Source of the DNA: Sphingomonas_E sp042693015
GTDB lineage: Bacteria; Pseudomonadota; Alphaproteobacteria; Sphingomonadales; Sphingomonadaceae
NCBI RefSeq assembly: GCF_042693015.1
Contig: NZ_CP170544.1
Location: 3,410,001 to 3,474,000, forward strand
Direction of reading: 5' to 3'
DNA length: 64,000 nt
Every line of letters starts with the position of its first letter. The first letter of the stretch is position 1. The notes beneath the pieces are model-generated. The model saw only the letters and a program-made list of their open reading frames with translations. It searched no databases and was not told where the DNA came from. Both the position numbers and the translations under genes were made by a program. This document shows, piece after piece, positions 7,328-14,789 of this stretch.

Positions 7328-7555
7328 CTACTTGGCGAGCGCGCGCAATATGTCGCGATCGTCGCGCATGATCTGCTCGGCAAGCGCCATCTTCCGTTCG
7401 AACCCTGGATCGGTGGCAGTGATGCGCACCCCGTCCGGCGCCTCGGTAAGATACAGCGTGTCCCCCGGCCCCACACGCAGGCGGGCGAGCAACTCCTTCG
7501 GCAAGATGACGCCGGCGCTATTACCAATGCGGGTGATTTTGAGCGTGGCATTCAT
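7328..7555 (-). CDS. AbrB/MazE/SpoVT-family antitoxin
   Basis: Swapped-hairpin DNA-binding protein of 75 residues, MNATLKITRIGNSAGVILPK at the start then ELLARLRVGPGDTLYLTEAP. The C-terminal part FERKMALAEQIMRDDRDILR would contact the Doc toxin. Two ATGs are possible, 7561 and 7555. A consensus-like -10 (TATAAT, 7567-7562) places the predicted transcription start on the second ATG, so I favour a leaderless message starting at 7555. The protein probably represses its own promoter, as usual for the type. Confidence 0.88.
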   Translation of the reverse strand: MNATLKITRIGNSAGVILPKELLARLRVGPGDTLYLTEAPDGVRITATDPGFERKMALAEQIMRDDRDILRALAK

Positions 7556-7561
7556 ACGCAT

Positions 7562-7590
7562 ATTATAACAGATGTGCGTACTACCCGCAA
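7562..7590 (-). promoter_or_regulatory. Promoter and candidate operator of the antitoxin-toxin operon
   Basis: On the minus strand there is a -35-like TTGCGG (7590-7585), a 17-bp spacer and a perfect TATAAT (7567-7562). The predicted start is at about 7555, on the antitoxin ATG. An inverted repeat TACGCA ... TGCGTA with a 14-nt spacing brackets the -10, a likely binding site for the AbrB-type antitoxin. The promoter lies inside the 3' end of the upstream small gene. Confidence 0.6.
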
Positions 7591-7862
7591 TTTTCGGGCG
7601 CTCCCGACGAATCTTCTATCAGGAGCCGCGCAGAAGGAACGCCATCGGCCGGAAACGCAGGATCTACGCTGGCTAGCCGGCGGGCGCGCTTGGCGCGGAC
7701 GATCGGCGGCACCGACAGCAGGATCGCCGCCACCAGCCCGCCGATCGCTAGCAGCCCGAGCGGCGTCGTCCGCGTCTCCGCCTCCATCAGGAACTTGTCG
7801 CCTATGCGCAGTGTGGCGCGGGTGACCTGCGGTGCGGCGAGCGGGTGCGGTTCGGTAGGCAT
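7581..7862 (-). CDS. Small single-pass membrane protein, unknown function
   Basis: Frame of 93 residues with one clear transmembrane segment, LGLLAIGGLVAAILLSVPPI, followed by the positive cluster VRAKRARRLAS that would stay in the cytoplasm. I do not recognise a domain. GGAGG lies about 14 bases before the ATG. The 3' end overlaps the toxin-antitoxin promoter. Codon use resembles the neighbouring genes rather than the AT-rich patch upstream, which mildly supports it as real. Confidence 0.5.
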   Translation of the reverse strand: MPTEPHPLAAPQVTRATLRIGDKFLMEAETRTTPLGLLAIGGLVAAILLSVPPIVRAKRARRLASVDPAFPADGVPSARLLIEDSSGAPENCG

Positions 7863-8057
7863 GACGGCGCGCGGCCTCCGGGGCGGATGGACGGGTGGCG
7901 GATAGTATCAAGCCGAGAGGTAGCGGCAAGGAATGCGTGGGTGATCAGTTTCGGCGGATCGGGAGGCTCGAGCTATCGGATAGCATTGCGGCGGATCATG
8001 CGAGCATCATTTGCTCGGGCTCCTACCAATAAACTCGCGGAGTCACTTGATAGATCA

Positions 8058-8941
8058 TTATGTTTTGCCCGAAAAACATTGATTATTCATAATTATTTTA
8101 TGCACCATATCAATTGGCCAGCCATAGCCAAGCACAAAGCTACTCTCTGATATAGACAAGGCTCTCCCGCTATATATTCCAATTAGACTCTCATCGTAAT
8201 ATTCCTGAATTACCCCATTATCCTTATTTTCTGCGGCAAATGCACTAATTCTCCGTATAATCGGCCCTCCAGACATCCCTCCCGCGCTGTTCACATCAAT
8301 AAGAAATGCCCCTCGCGGAGAAATCTCAAAGCAAGGCTCGCTCGCGATGGCCCCTCTCTTCCACAGAGGTGTTCGCATCCCTTCATATGTCATCAAAGGA
8401 TATCCTAGGACAAATACGTCCGCGCCGATCATGGATTGGATAGGTTTTTCCGTTCTTGGTCGAAAACCCCATTCAAATTTATTTAGACCCTTGCTCGTGA
8501 ATGTTCCATCCTTGTTAATCTCTATGGGGAGTTTTCCTACAGCAACATCCACCGGAAAGCCGAATGGCTCAGGTGGAGACTTGAGTATGTCTTGGCCATC
8601 TTCCTTTAATTCCAATACAATACCTTCTGAGCCAACTGTCAGCGCCTCGCCTTCTTGCCGGAAAGATGGAACGAAGAATCGCAACGCCTTTGGTATCAAT
8701 CCCTGTGGGTTTAGCTCACGGGTGAAAAAATTCCTGCCAGATACAACATGCCAAGCAGTTACTAGGTATACAGATCCATCGATACGATACACAAAACCTG
8801 TGCCGTAAAACGATCACCATTAAGATCCAAAATTTCTAAAGGGGTGGTCGCCAGGCTTGATGCATGTAATGGCGTTTCGGGGAATGCGCGAGAACTCCAC
8901 TCACGACTTCCACCTGAACCACCGTACGCTATATCGCTCAT
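8058..8941 (-). pseudogene. Trypsin-like serine protease, frameshifted near its N-terminus
   Basis: From a GTG at 8792 the frame gives 244 residues with the full chymotrypsin-fold triad: histidine in LVTAWHVVSGR, aspartate in FPVDVAVGKL and serine in GGMSGGPII. A protease strand reading SFYGTGFVYR begins upstream of that GTG directly after a TGA. The missing N-terminus lies in another frame from an ATG at 8941 (MSDIAYGGSGGSREW ... ILDLNGDR). The two frames join if one T is restored in the run of four Ts (minus strand, 8810-8807). It has no signal peptide. The region is visibly AT-richer than its flanks, suggesting transfer. A truncated protein from 8792 would lack the first strand. Confidence 0.75.
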
Positions 8942-9030
8942 GTATTATCCCCACCATTCAACAAACGGATAGATTTCGTAACATTTTTCTTAAATTTTCC
9001 TCTCGTTTTAGACACCGCATCATACCCACC

Positions 9031-9507
9031 TCACTTCCCCCGCTTCGCCACCACCTTGATCTCCACCAGCCCGCCTTCGGGGGCGAGGCGATCGACGTCG
9101 ATGGCGGTCCAGGCGGGGTATGGGGCGTGGACATAGCGGGCCTTTACCGCGCGTAAGGATTCCATCTGGGCGGGAAGATCGGTGTGGTAGGTGGTCATGT
9201 CGACCACATCATCCCAGCTCGATCCGGCGCGCTTCAGGATTTCGCCGATGGCGCGGAAGGCGCGATCGAAGGCGACGGACGGGTCGGTCTCGCCGGGGCG
9301 GAGGCCCGCGACCACGCCGGAGAGATAGACGGCGTCGCCATGGATCACGGCTTCCGCGAAGCCATAGTCCTCATGCACCGCCCGCCTGTCGGCAGCTTCG
9401 GGCATGAGGACGTTGGCGGGATCGCGCTTCGCCGCGGCGGGCGTGGCGGCGGTGGCGATCGTGACGGCGGCGATGGCTATTCCGGCGGCGACGTTGAAGG
9501 GTTTCAT
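9031..9507 (-). CDS. Exported RidA-family (YjgF/UK114) protein
   Basis: Protein of 158 residues with a signal peptide MKPFNVAAGIAIAAVTIATA ending near AAAKRD, followed by a RidA fold: GFAEAVIHGDAVYLSGVVAG, AFRAIGEILKRAGSSWDDVV, and the C-terminal PAWTAIDVDRLAPEGGLVEI. RidA proteins hydrolyse reactive enamines and imines in the cytosol. This one is predicted to be exported and lacks a clear version of the usual active-site arginine motif C[IV]RxE, so it is a periplasmic relative of unknown substrate. Confidence 0.88.
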   Translation of the reverse strand: MKPFNVAAGIAIAAVTIATAATPAAAKRDPANVLMPEAADRRAVHEDYGFAEAVIHGDAVYLSGVVAGLRPGETDPSVAFDRAFRAIGEILKRAGSSWDDVVDMTTYHTDLPAQMESLRAVKARYVHAPYPAWTAIDVDRLAPEGGLVEIKVVAKRGK

Positions 9508-9574
9508 GCGGCCTCCCCTGCCCGGCCTGCGATCGGCCGGATTGAGGGAGCATAGGATCGGGGCCGATGACTGT

Positions 9575-9650
9575 CACCCCGGCCCTTCGACGCCGCCTGC
9601 GGCGTCGCTCAGCATAAACTTCGCCTACGGCGAAGGCCGGGGTCCGCCGG
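9575..9650. repeat. Long REP-type palindrome with an insert
   Basis: The outer ends GTCACCCCGGCCCTTCG and CGAAGGCCGGGGTCCGCC pair with each other, and the middle contains a second pair (GACGCCGCCTGCGGCGTC). The ends are the same REP family as the shorter palindrome at 9698-9728. The 9508-9875 gap between two minus-strand genes holds these two repeats and no convincing gene. Confidence 0.6.
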
Positions 9651-9697
9651 GCGGCAAATCCATAGGCCAGAAGCTTGAACCTGGGCGCCCGCGGCCT

Positions 9698-9728
9698 CGG
9701 TGGACCCCGGAACAAGTCCGGGGTGACG
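9698..9728. repeat. Solo REP palindrome, core CCCCGGA-ACAAG-TCCGGGG
   Basis: This is the same sequence, over 31 bases, as the 32-bp inverted repeats that flank both GIY-YIG nuclease genes (21849-21880, 22220-22251, 53052-53083, 53423-53454), but here it stands alone. It can fold on itself through its 7-bp arms. Confidence 0.85.
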
Positions 9729-9875
9729 ACTTTATGGGCAATTCGCTCGCATCAAACTGGTTGTTGATCGATCGTGACGGCGAATGGGACGAGGCCCCTC
9801 CACCATGCTTTGCCGACGGCTCGCACAGCCGCGAAGCCGGCTCCCCGCGCGAGCTCGGGGAGGATTTTTGGGGGA

Positions 9876-10343
9876 TCACGCGCGGGTGAAGTCCATCACC
9901 CAGTTGGTTTCCCAGCTCTTGCCGCCATCATCCGACAGGGCCTGTTCCCAGCGGGGCGTATCACCGTCGGTGCCGAGCCACAGGAAACGGATGCGGACGG
10001 GGCGGCCATCAAGCAGATCGTCGGCGTAGAAGCTGCCCTCTCCATTCTCGAACCGGCCGATCACCGGCACGTCGAGCGCGTGGGGGCTGCGGCTGTCGAG
10101 CCACCAGATCGCCCAGGTGCCACTCGCCGGATCGAAGGACCGGAGCGCGACCGCGCGGTAGGAGCCGTCGGGCAGGTGGAGCAGATTATCCTCGACATTG
10201 CCATTGCCGCCGAGGATCGGGCGCTGCTCGCTGGTGCCGTCAAACTCCTCCCAGTCGGTGCAGCCGGTGAGGCGGGCCTTGAGGCGGCGGTGCCGCACGG
10301 TCCAGCGGCCCTGCTGGAAATCGAAATCGGGGCAATGCGGCAT
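9876..10343 (-). CDS. Hypothetical protein, DUF1579-like beta-barrel pattern
   Basis: Soluble protein of 155 residues starting MPHCPDFDFQQGRWTVRHRR at an ATG preceded by AGGAGAA. Motifs include CTDWEEFDGTSEQRPILGG, SFDPASGTWAIWWLDSRSP and a C-terminal WEQALSDDGGKSWETNW. The layout (an opening WxVxH strand, a gain-of-mass F/Y-D-P repeat, and S-x-D-G-G-x-x-W-E near the end) fits DUF1579-like and calycin-like proteins seen in many sphingomonads. No function is established. Confidence 0.72.
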   Translation of the reverse strand: MPHCPDFDFQQGRWTVRHRRLKARLTGCTDWEEFDGTSEQRPILGGNGNVEDNLLHLPDGSYRAVALRSFDPASGTWAIWWLDSRSPHALDVPVIGRFENGEGSFYADDLLDGRPVRIRFLWLGTDGDTPRWEQALSDDGGKSWETNWVMDFTRA

Positions 10344-10412
10344 TGGCGCTTCTCCTGCGGGGACGGTGCAGCCTAGCACGATCCCCACAGGATGGAACAT
10401 ATATGGAACGTA

Positions 10413-12275
10413 TCAGTCGTGCTCGCGGTCGCCCTGGCCCATGTAGAGCTCGCGGCCGCTCTCGTTGTAGAGCTGCGACATCGCGGCCATGCCGGCTTCG
10501 GCTTCCTCGGCGGCGATGAAGGTTTCGGCGGACGCGTTCTGCTTGGCGGCGAAATCGCGCACTTCCTGCGTGATCTTCATCGAGCAGAACTTCGGCCCGC
10601 ACATCGAGCAGAAATGCGCGGTCTTGGCGCCTTCCGCGGGCAAGGTCTGATCGTGATATTGCTCGGCCGTGTCGGGATCGAGCGACAGGTTGAACTGGTC
10701 GCGCCAGCGGAATTCGAAGCGGGCGCGGCTGAGCGCATCGTCGCGGAGCTTGGCGGCGGGGTGGCCCTTGGCGAGATCGGCCGCGTGGGCGGCGAGCTTG
10801 TAGGTGACGACGCCGACCTTCACGTCGTCGCGATCGGGAAGGCCCAGATGCTCCTTGGGCGTGACGTAGCAGAGCATCGCCGTGCCGTACCAGCCGATCA
10901 TCGCGGCGCCGATGCCGCTGGTGATATGGTCATAGCCCGGCGCGATATCGGTGGTAAGCGGCCCCAATGTGTAGAAGGGCGCCTCCCCGCAGGCTTCGAG
11001 TTGCTTGTCCATATTCTCCTTGATCTTGTGCATCGGCACATGGCCGGGGCCCTCGATCATCACCTGCACATCCTGGTCCCAGGCTCGCTTGGTGAGTTCG
11101 CCCAGCGTGTAGAGCTCGGCAAACTGGGCTTCGTCATTGGCGTCGGCGATCGATCCGGGGCGGAGGCCGTCGCCGAGGCTGTAGGCCACGTCATAGGCCT
11201 TCATGATCTCGGTGATCTCGTCGAAATGCTCGTACAGGAAGCTTTCGCGGTGATGGGCGAGGCACCATTTCGCCATGATCGATCCGCCGCGGCTGACGAT
11301 CCCGGTGACGCGCTTGGCGGTGAGCGGGATGTAGGGCAGGCGGACGCCGGCGTGGATGGTGAAATAATCGACGCCCTGTTCGGCCTGCTCGATCAGCGTG
11401 TCGCGGAAGATTTCCCACGTCAGATCCTCGGCCACGCCGCCGACCTTTTCCAGCGCCTGATAGATCGGCACGGTGCCGATCGGCACGGGCGAGTTGCGGA
11501 GAATCCATTCGCGGGTGTCGTGGATGTTGCGGCCGGTGGAGAGGTCCATCACCGTGTCCGCGCCCCAGCGGATCGACCAGACCATCTTGTCGACTTCGGA
11601 CGCGACGTCGGAGGCGACCGCCGAGTTGCCGATATTGGCGTTGATCTTGACGAGGAAGTTGCGGCCGATCGCCATCGGCTCGGATTCGGGGTGGTTGATG
11701 TTGTTGGGGATGATCGCGCGGCCGCGGGCGACCTCGTCGCGGACGAATTCGGGCGTCACATAATCGGGGATGGAGGCGCCGAAATCCTGCCCGTCGCGGA
11801 TCAGCTTCTCACGGAGCATCTCGCGGCCGAGATTTTCCCGCACTGCAACATATTCCATCTCGGGAGTGATGATTCCGCGGCGGGCATAATGCATCTGCGA
11901 GACGTTCATGCCGGCTTTTGCACGCAAGGGGCGGGCGCGGACATTGGGGAAGGGCTGGACGCCGGCCGAGCGATCGGGCCCCTTCAGGCCGTTATCTTCC
12001 GGCTTCACGGCGCGGGCATCATATTCCTCGACATCGCCGCGGTTGCGAATCCAGTCGCGGCGAAGCTCGGGCAGGCCGGCCATGATGTCGATGCGGGCGG
12101 CGGGATCGCTGTAGGGTCCGGACGTGTCATAGACGCGCAAGGACGGTTCACCCGAGCTTGGCTCCAGGTCGATCTCCCGCATGGCAACGCCCAGCGGGCC
12201 GATATGGACCTTGCGGCTGCCGCGGATCGGGCCGGTCGTGACCTTCATTTCGGTGCGGACGGGGATATCGGCCAT
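10413..12275 (-). CDS. thiC: Phosphomethylpyrimidine synthase ThiC
   Basis: Radical SAM enzyme of about 620 residues that converts aminoimidazole ribotide to hydroxymethylpyrimidine phosphate in thiamine biosynthesis. The 4Fe-4S cluster motif CSMCGPKFCSM lies near the C-terminus, as expected for ThiC. Other landmarks are VRVYDTSGPYSDP at the start, QMHYARRGIITPEMEYVAVR, NNINHPESEPMAIGRNFLVK, and TDIAPGYDHITSGIGAAMIG. The ATG at 12275 has GGAGAG eight bases upstream; a TTG at 12290 would add five residues. The transcript carries a TPP riboswitch, so thiamine pyrophosphate should shut the gene off. It stands alone without other thi genes. Confidence 0.97.
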   Translation of the reverse strand: MADIPVRTEMKVTTGPIRGSRKVHIGPLGVAMREIDLEPSSGEPSLRVYDTSGPYSDPAARIDIMAGLPELRRDWIRNRGDVEEYDARAVKPEDNGLKGPDRSAGVQPFPNVRARPLRAKAGMNVSQMHYARRGIITPEMEYVAVRENLGREMLREKLIRDGQDFGASIPDYVTPEFVRDEVARGRAIIPNNINHPESEPMAIGRNFLVKINANIGNSAVASDVASEVDKMVWSIRWGADTVMDLSTGRNIHDTREWILRNSPVPIGTVPIYQALEKVGGVAEDLTWEIFRDTLIEQAEQGVDYFTIHAGVRLPYIPLTAKRVTGIVSRGGSIMAKWCLAHHRESFLYEHFDEITEIMKAYDVAYSLGDGLRPGSIADANDEAQFAELYTLGELTKRAWDQDVQVMIEGPGHVPMHKIKENMDKQLEACGEAPFYTLGPLTTDIAPGYDHITSGIGAAMIGWYGTAMLCYVTPKEHLGLPDRDDVKVGVVTYKLAAHAADLAKGHPAAKLRDDALSRARFEFRWRDQFNLSLDPDTAEQYHDQTLPAEGAKTAHFCSMCGPKFCSMKITQEVRDFAAKQNASAETFIAAEEAEAGMAAMSQLYNESGRELYMGQGDREHD

Positions 12276-12314
12276 ATCTCTACTCTCCAATATGGAAGGA
12301 GAGCGGGCGGCCCA

Positions 12315-12403
12315 CTCCCTCCCTACGCCGGTGTCAGCCGGATCAGGTTCAGCGGGTCATGGCTTCAGCCAAGTCTCAACCGCTTGAGCGCGGTCCCCCG
12401 GGG
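12315..12403 (-). promoter_or_regulatory. TPP riboswitch (THI element) controlling thiC
   Basis: On the minus strand the aptamer blocks are in order: a 5' stem CCCCGGGGGACC, TTGAGACTTGGCTGA, ACCCGCTGAACCTGATC and CGGCTGACACCGGCGTAGGG. This is the THI-box architecture. The aptamer ends about 40 nt before the thiC ATG, so translational control by hiding GGAGAG is likely (inference; not folded). Confidence 0.96.
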
Positions 12404-12568
12404 ATGAGGCCTTGTAGGCGGTTGAGCGCGGCGGGTCCACCGCCAATCACGCGCGGGGAAGACGTCGGTTGCATTTTTTGCAATTACTGCGGTTTATTTC
12501 GCACTTGCAGCATTACGTTCGCAGATGCACAAAGAGCGGGCCTTTCAGGCATCCTCTCCTAAAACTTT

Positions 12569-12607
12569 CAAGGGTCGGCCCTCCGGGACCGGCCCCTTTT
12601 TTTGGCC
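12569..12607 (+). terminator. Rho-independent terminator on the plus strand, no annotated gene upstream
   Basis: GGGTCGGCCC, loop TCCG, then GGACCGGCCCC followed by seven Ts. The stem is about ten pairs with two G-U pairs and the T tract lies on the plus strand. No plus-strand gene precedes it between 9.9 kb and this point. The region 12480-12568 just upstream carries an unpaired-looking CCTCTCCT run. A small RNA ending here is possible. For minus-strand traffic from the DUF2141 gene the hairpin lacks a good T tract. Confidence 0.6.
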
Positions 12608-12612
12608 TGCGG

Positions 12613-13080
12613 TCAGAACAGATATTTCATCCTCACCGGCTGGCGCATCTCGGCCCCCGTCACCGCGAAGCGGACGCTGGCGAAGCTGGGCGCGCCGAAG
12701 CCGATCTTGGGATTGCGCGAGAAACCGAAACCTTCGCGGGGAATGCCCAAGCGGGTGTCGAGCTTGCCGTTGCCATTTTCGTCATGGACCAGCGACAGCG
12801 CATATTGGCCCGCGGCGAGATCGGCGAAATGAGCGGCGCTGGCCTTGTTCGCGGCGATCGTCAGCGTCCGCGCGGCGGGATCGCCCGAACAATCGGGGAA
12901 ATGGTTCGGATCCTTCGTCAGGCAGACGAGGATGTTGCCCTTGGCCGAGCGCAGCCCCTCGATCCCGACGTCAAGCCGCGTCGTCGTGGCCGGCGCGCCC
13001 GCCCCCAGCAGCAGCGCCGAAGCTGCCAAGCCCGCGATCCGTGCCGCAGAGCCGATCCCAGAAGCGAAAATAGAGACCAT
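12613..13080 (-). CDS. DUF2141 family exported protein
   Basis: Protein of 155 residues with a signal peptide ARIAGLAASALLLGAGAPA and a DUF2141 body: VGIEGLRSAKGNILVCLTKD, then AAGQYALSLVHDENGNGKLD and TRLGIPREGFGFSRNPKIGF, with a C-terminal APSFASVRFAV. Its characteristic H-D-x-N-x-N-G-x-L-D loop is complete. Function is unknown. The ATG at 13080 follows AGGTG but lies 110 nt inside the upstream fatty acid hydroxylase gene; no other usable start exists downstream that keeps the signal peptide. The overlap suggests the two are translated together. Confidence 0.85.
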   Translation of the reverse strand: MVSIFASGIGSAARIAGLAASALLLGAGAPATTTRLDVGIEGLRSAKGNILVCLTKDPNHFPDCSGDPAARTLTIAANKASAAHFADLAAGQYALSLVHDENGNGKLDTRLGIPREGFGFSRNPKIGFGAPSFASVRFAVTGAEMRQPVRMKYLF

Positions 13081-13729
13081 AATTGCACCTGTAATCAGCG
13101 TGATGGCGTTGGTGATGGCTAGCGGTGATCAGCCAGCGCCCGGCCCGACCGTCGACCAGATAGCGCGGAAACATCTCCCAGCCCATATGGTTGGTGACGC
13201 CCATCACCGTCATCACGGTGAGCACCATGCCCAAAGCGGCGACATGAATGGGGATGAGGAAGACCAAAGCGGGGATGACGACCGCACCGGTCAGCGCCTC
13301 CCACGGGTGGAAAGCCATCGCCGCCCAGGCCGTCGGCGGGCGGCTGGCGTGGTGGACAGCATGCGCGGCGCGGAACAGGGCCGGACGATGCATCCAGCGA
13401 TGCGTCCAGTAAAACCAAGTGTCGTGCGCGAAGAGATAGGCGAGCACCGAAACGGGCAGCCACCAGAGCGGATAATCCGCCACATCAGCATAGATGCGTG
13501 TCCAGCCATGCTGGTCCCACCCCCAGGCGACAATGCCTGCCGGCACGCCATAAATGGCGGCCGAAGCCAGCGACCAGAAGATCTCCCGCCGGATCTGCGC
13601 CCCCTGCCCCGCATAAAGGCCGGGATGGCGACGGCCCGTGCCCCAGGCGAAGGCCCCGCTGACGATGAGATAGCGGACCGCGACGATCAAAGTCATCGCG
13701 AGCGCGGAAAGGATGAGGGCCGTCAGCAC
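12971..13729 (-). CDS. Sterol desaturase / fatty acid hydroxylase family protein
   Basis: Membrane di-iron oxygenase of 252 residues. The histidine clusters that hold the metals are present: HDTWFYWTHRWMH, HAVHH and ASHHQRHH, plus HMGWE between them. About four transmembrane segments surround them (MLTALILSALAMTLIVAVRY at the N-terminus, VVIPALVFLIPIHVAALGMV further on). Relatives hydroxylate fatty acids, carotenoids or sterol-like lipids; the substrate here is unknown. The last 110 nt overlap the DUF2141 gene, and the C-terminal tail GGGRAGHDDAA looks non-conserved, so it may be a read-through extension. Confidence 0.88.
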   Translation of the reverse strand: MLTALILSALAMTLIVAVRYLIVSGAFAWGTGRRHPGLYAGQGAQIRREIFWSLASAAIYGVPAGIVAWGWDQHGWTRIYADVADYPLWWLPVSVLAYLFAHDTWFYWTHRWMHRPALFRAAHAVHHASRPPTAWAAMAFHPWEALTGAVVIPALVFLIPIHVAALGMVLTVMTVMGVTNHMGWEMFPRYLVDGRAGRWLITASHHQRHHADYRCNYGLYFRFWDRLCGTDRGLGSFGAAAGGGRAGHDDAA

Positions 13730-13779
13730 GACGTCCTTCTAGGCCGCGGGGCCGGAAACGGAAATGTCCGAAGAGAGGG

Positions 13780-14106
13780 TCAGGCGCGGGCAGATCGGCT
13801 GATTACCCGCATGCGCACCTGAACCCGATCGCCAAGCCGGATGCCGGCCGCCTTCCTGACCGCATCCTTGAGCGGCAGGAGGTAGCCGCCGTCCCTGGGG
13901 AACAATGACGTGCGGAAATCCACGCCGTCCACGCTAGCCTCGACCGGCACCACGCCCCAGCCATAGCTGGCGATGCGGGCGGCGTAGCGCACCTCGCCGA
14001 CCTGAGCTTCCCGCACCGCGACGAAATGGAAGGGGGATGGCCCCCGCCAGTGGATCACGTCGCCTGCGAAGGCGATGTCGGCCAGAGGTTCATCGTCGGC
14101 GATCAT
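13780..14106 (-). CDS. DUF1905 domain protein
   Basis: Small beta-barrel protein of 108 residues matching DUF1905: GPSPFHFVAVREAQVGEVRY, then WGVVPVEASVDGVDFRTSLF, PRDGGYLLPLKDAVRKAAGI and GDRVQVRMRV. No catalytic activity is known; the family occurs alone or fused to YdeI-like domains. It begins 43 bp from the facing sequence of the next gene and is transcribed with the DUF2200 gene direction, but spacing gives no clear operon. Confidence 0.88.
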   Translation of the reverse strand: MIADDEPLADIAFAGDVIHWRGPSPFHFVAVREAQVGEVRYAARIASYGWGVVPVEASVDGVDFRTSLFPRDGGYLLPLKDAVRKAAGIRLGDRVQVRMRVISRSARA

Positions 14107-14163
14107 GGGTACGGGTTAGCGGGGTTTGGCGTAGGTGGCGATGTTGAGGCTCCCAACCTTCCG

Positions 14164-14511
<348 letters not shown>

Positions 14512-14736
14512 GCGATCTCCTGCACTGCCTTTGCCTCGGCGGCCCGCGCCTTCGTCGCGGGGCAGGCGCCCGTCGCCCGCTGATACACAGCGAACGCGCG
14601 GTAGCGGGAATCGGCCTCGCCATCGCCGCTTAGCCCCTCGCCCGGCGGTTGGGCAGACGTGGCGCCGGGGGGGGGTAATGCCTCGATCGATATTTTCGAG
14701 GGCGGCTGATCGATGCGAGGCGGGCGGCTTTACGCA

Positions 14737-14776
14737 GCACCGTCGTCGCCACGCCGTGACGAAGCGACGACGGTGC
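14737..14776. terminator. Perfect 13-bp hairpin downstream of the sulfatase gene
   Basis: GCACCGTCGTCGC and GCGACGACGGTGC are exact inverted copies separated by 14 nt. The hairpin begins 14 nt after the sulfatase stop. It has no T tract, so it may stabilise or terminate that transcript rather than act as a classical intrinsic terminator. Confidence 0.45.
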
Positions 14777-14789
14777 CCGCATCCAGACT

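Noticed and set aside
10392..12407. 671-residue plus-strand open frame
   Set aside because: It is antisense to thiC and its riboswitch and has no protein-like features.
14668..14676. Run of nine Gs as a possible phase-variation site
   Set aside because: It lies in a non-coding gap about 110 nt from the sulfatase stop and is not in or before any frame it could switch.
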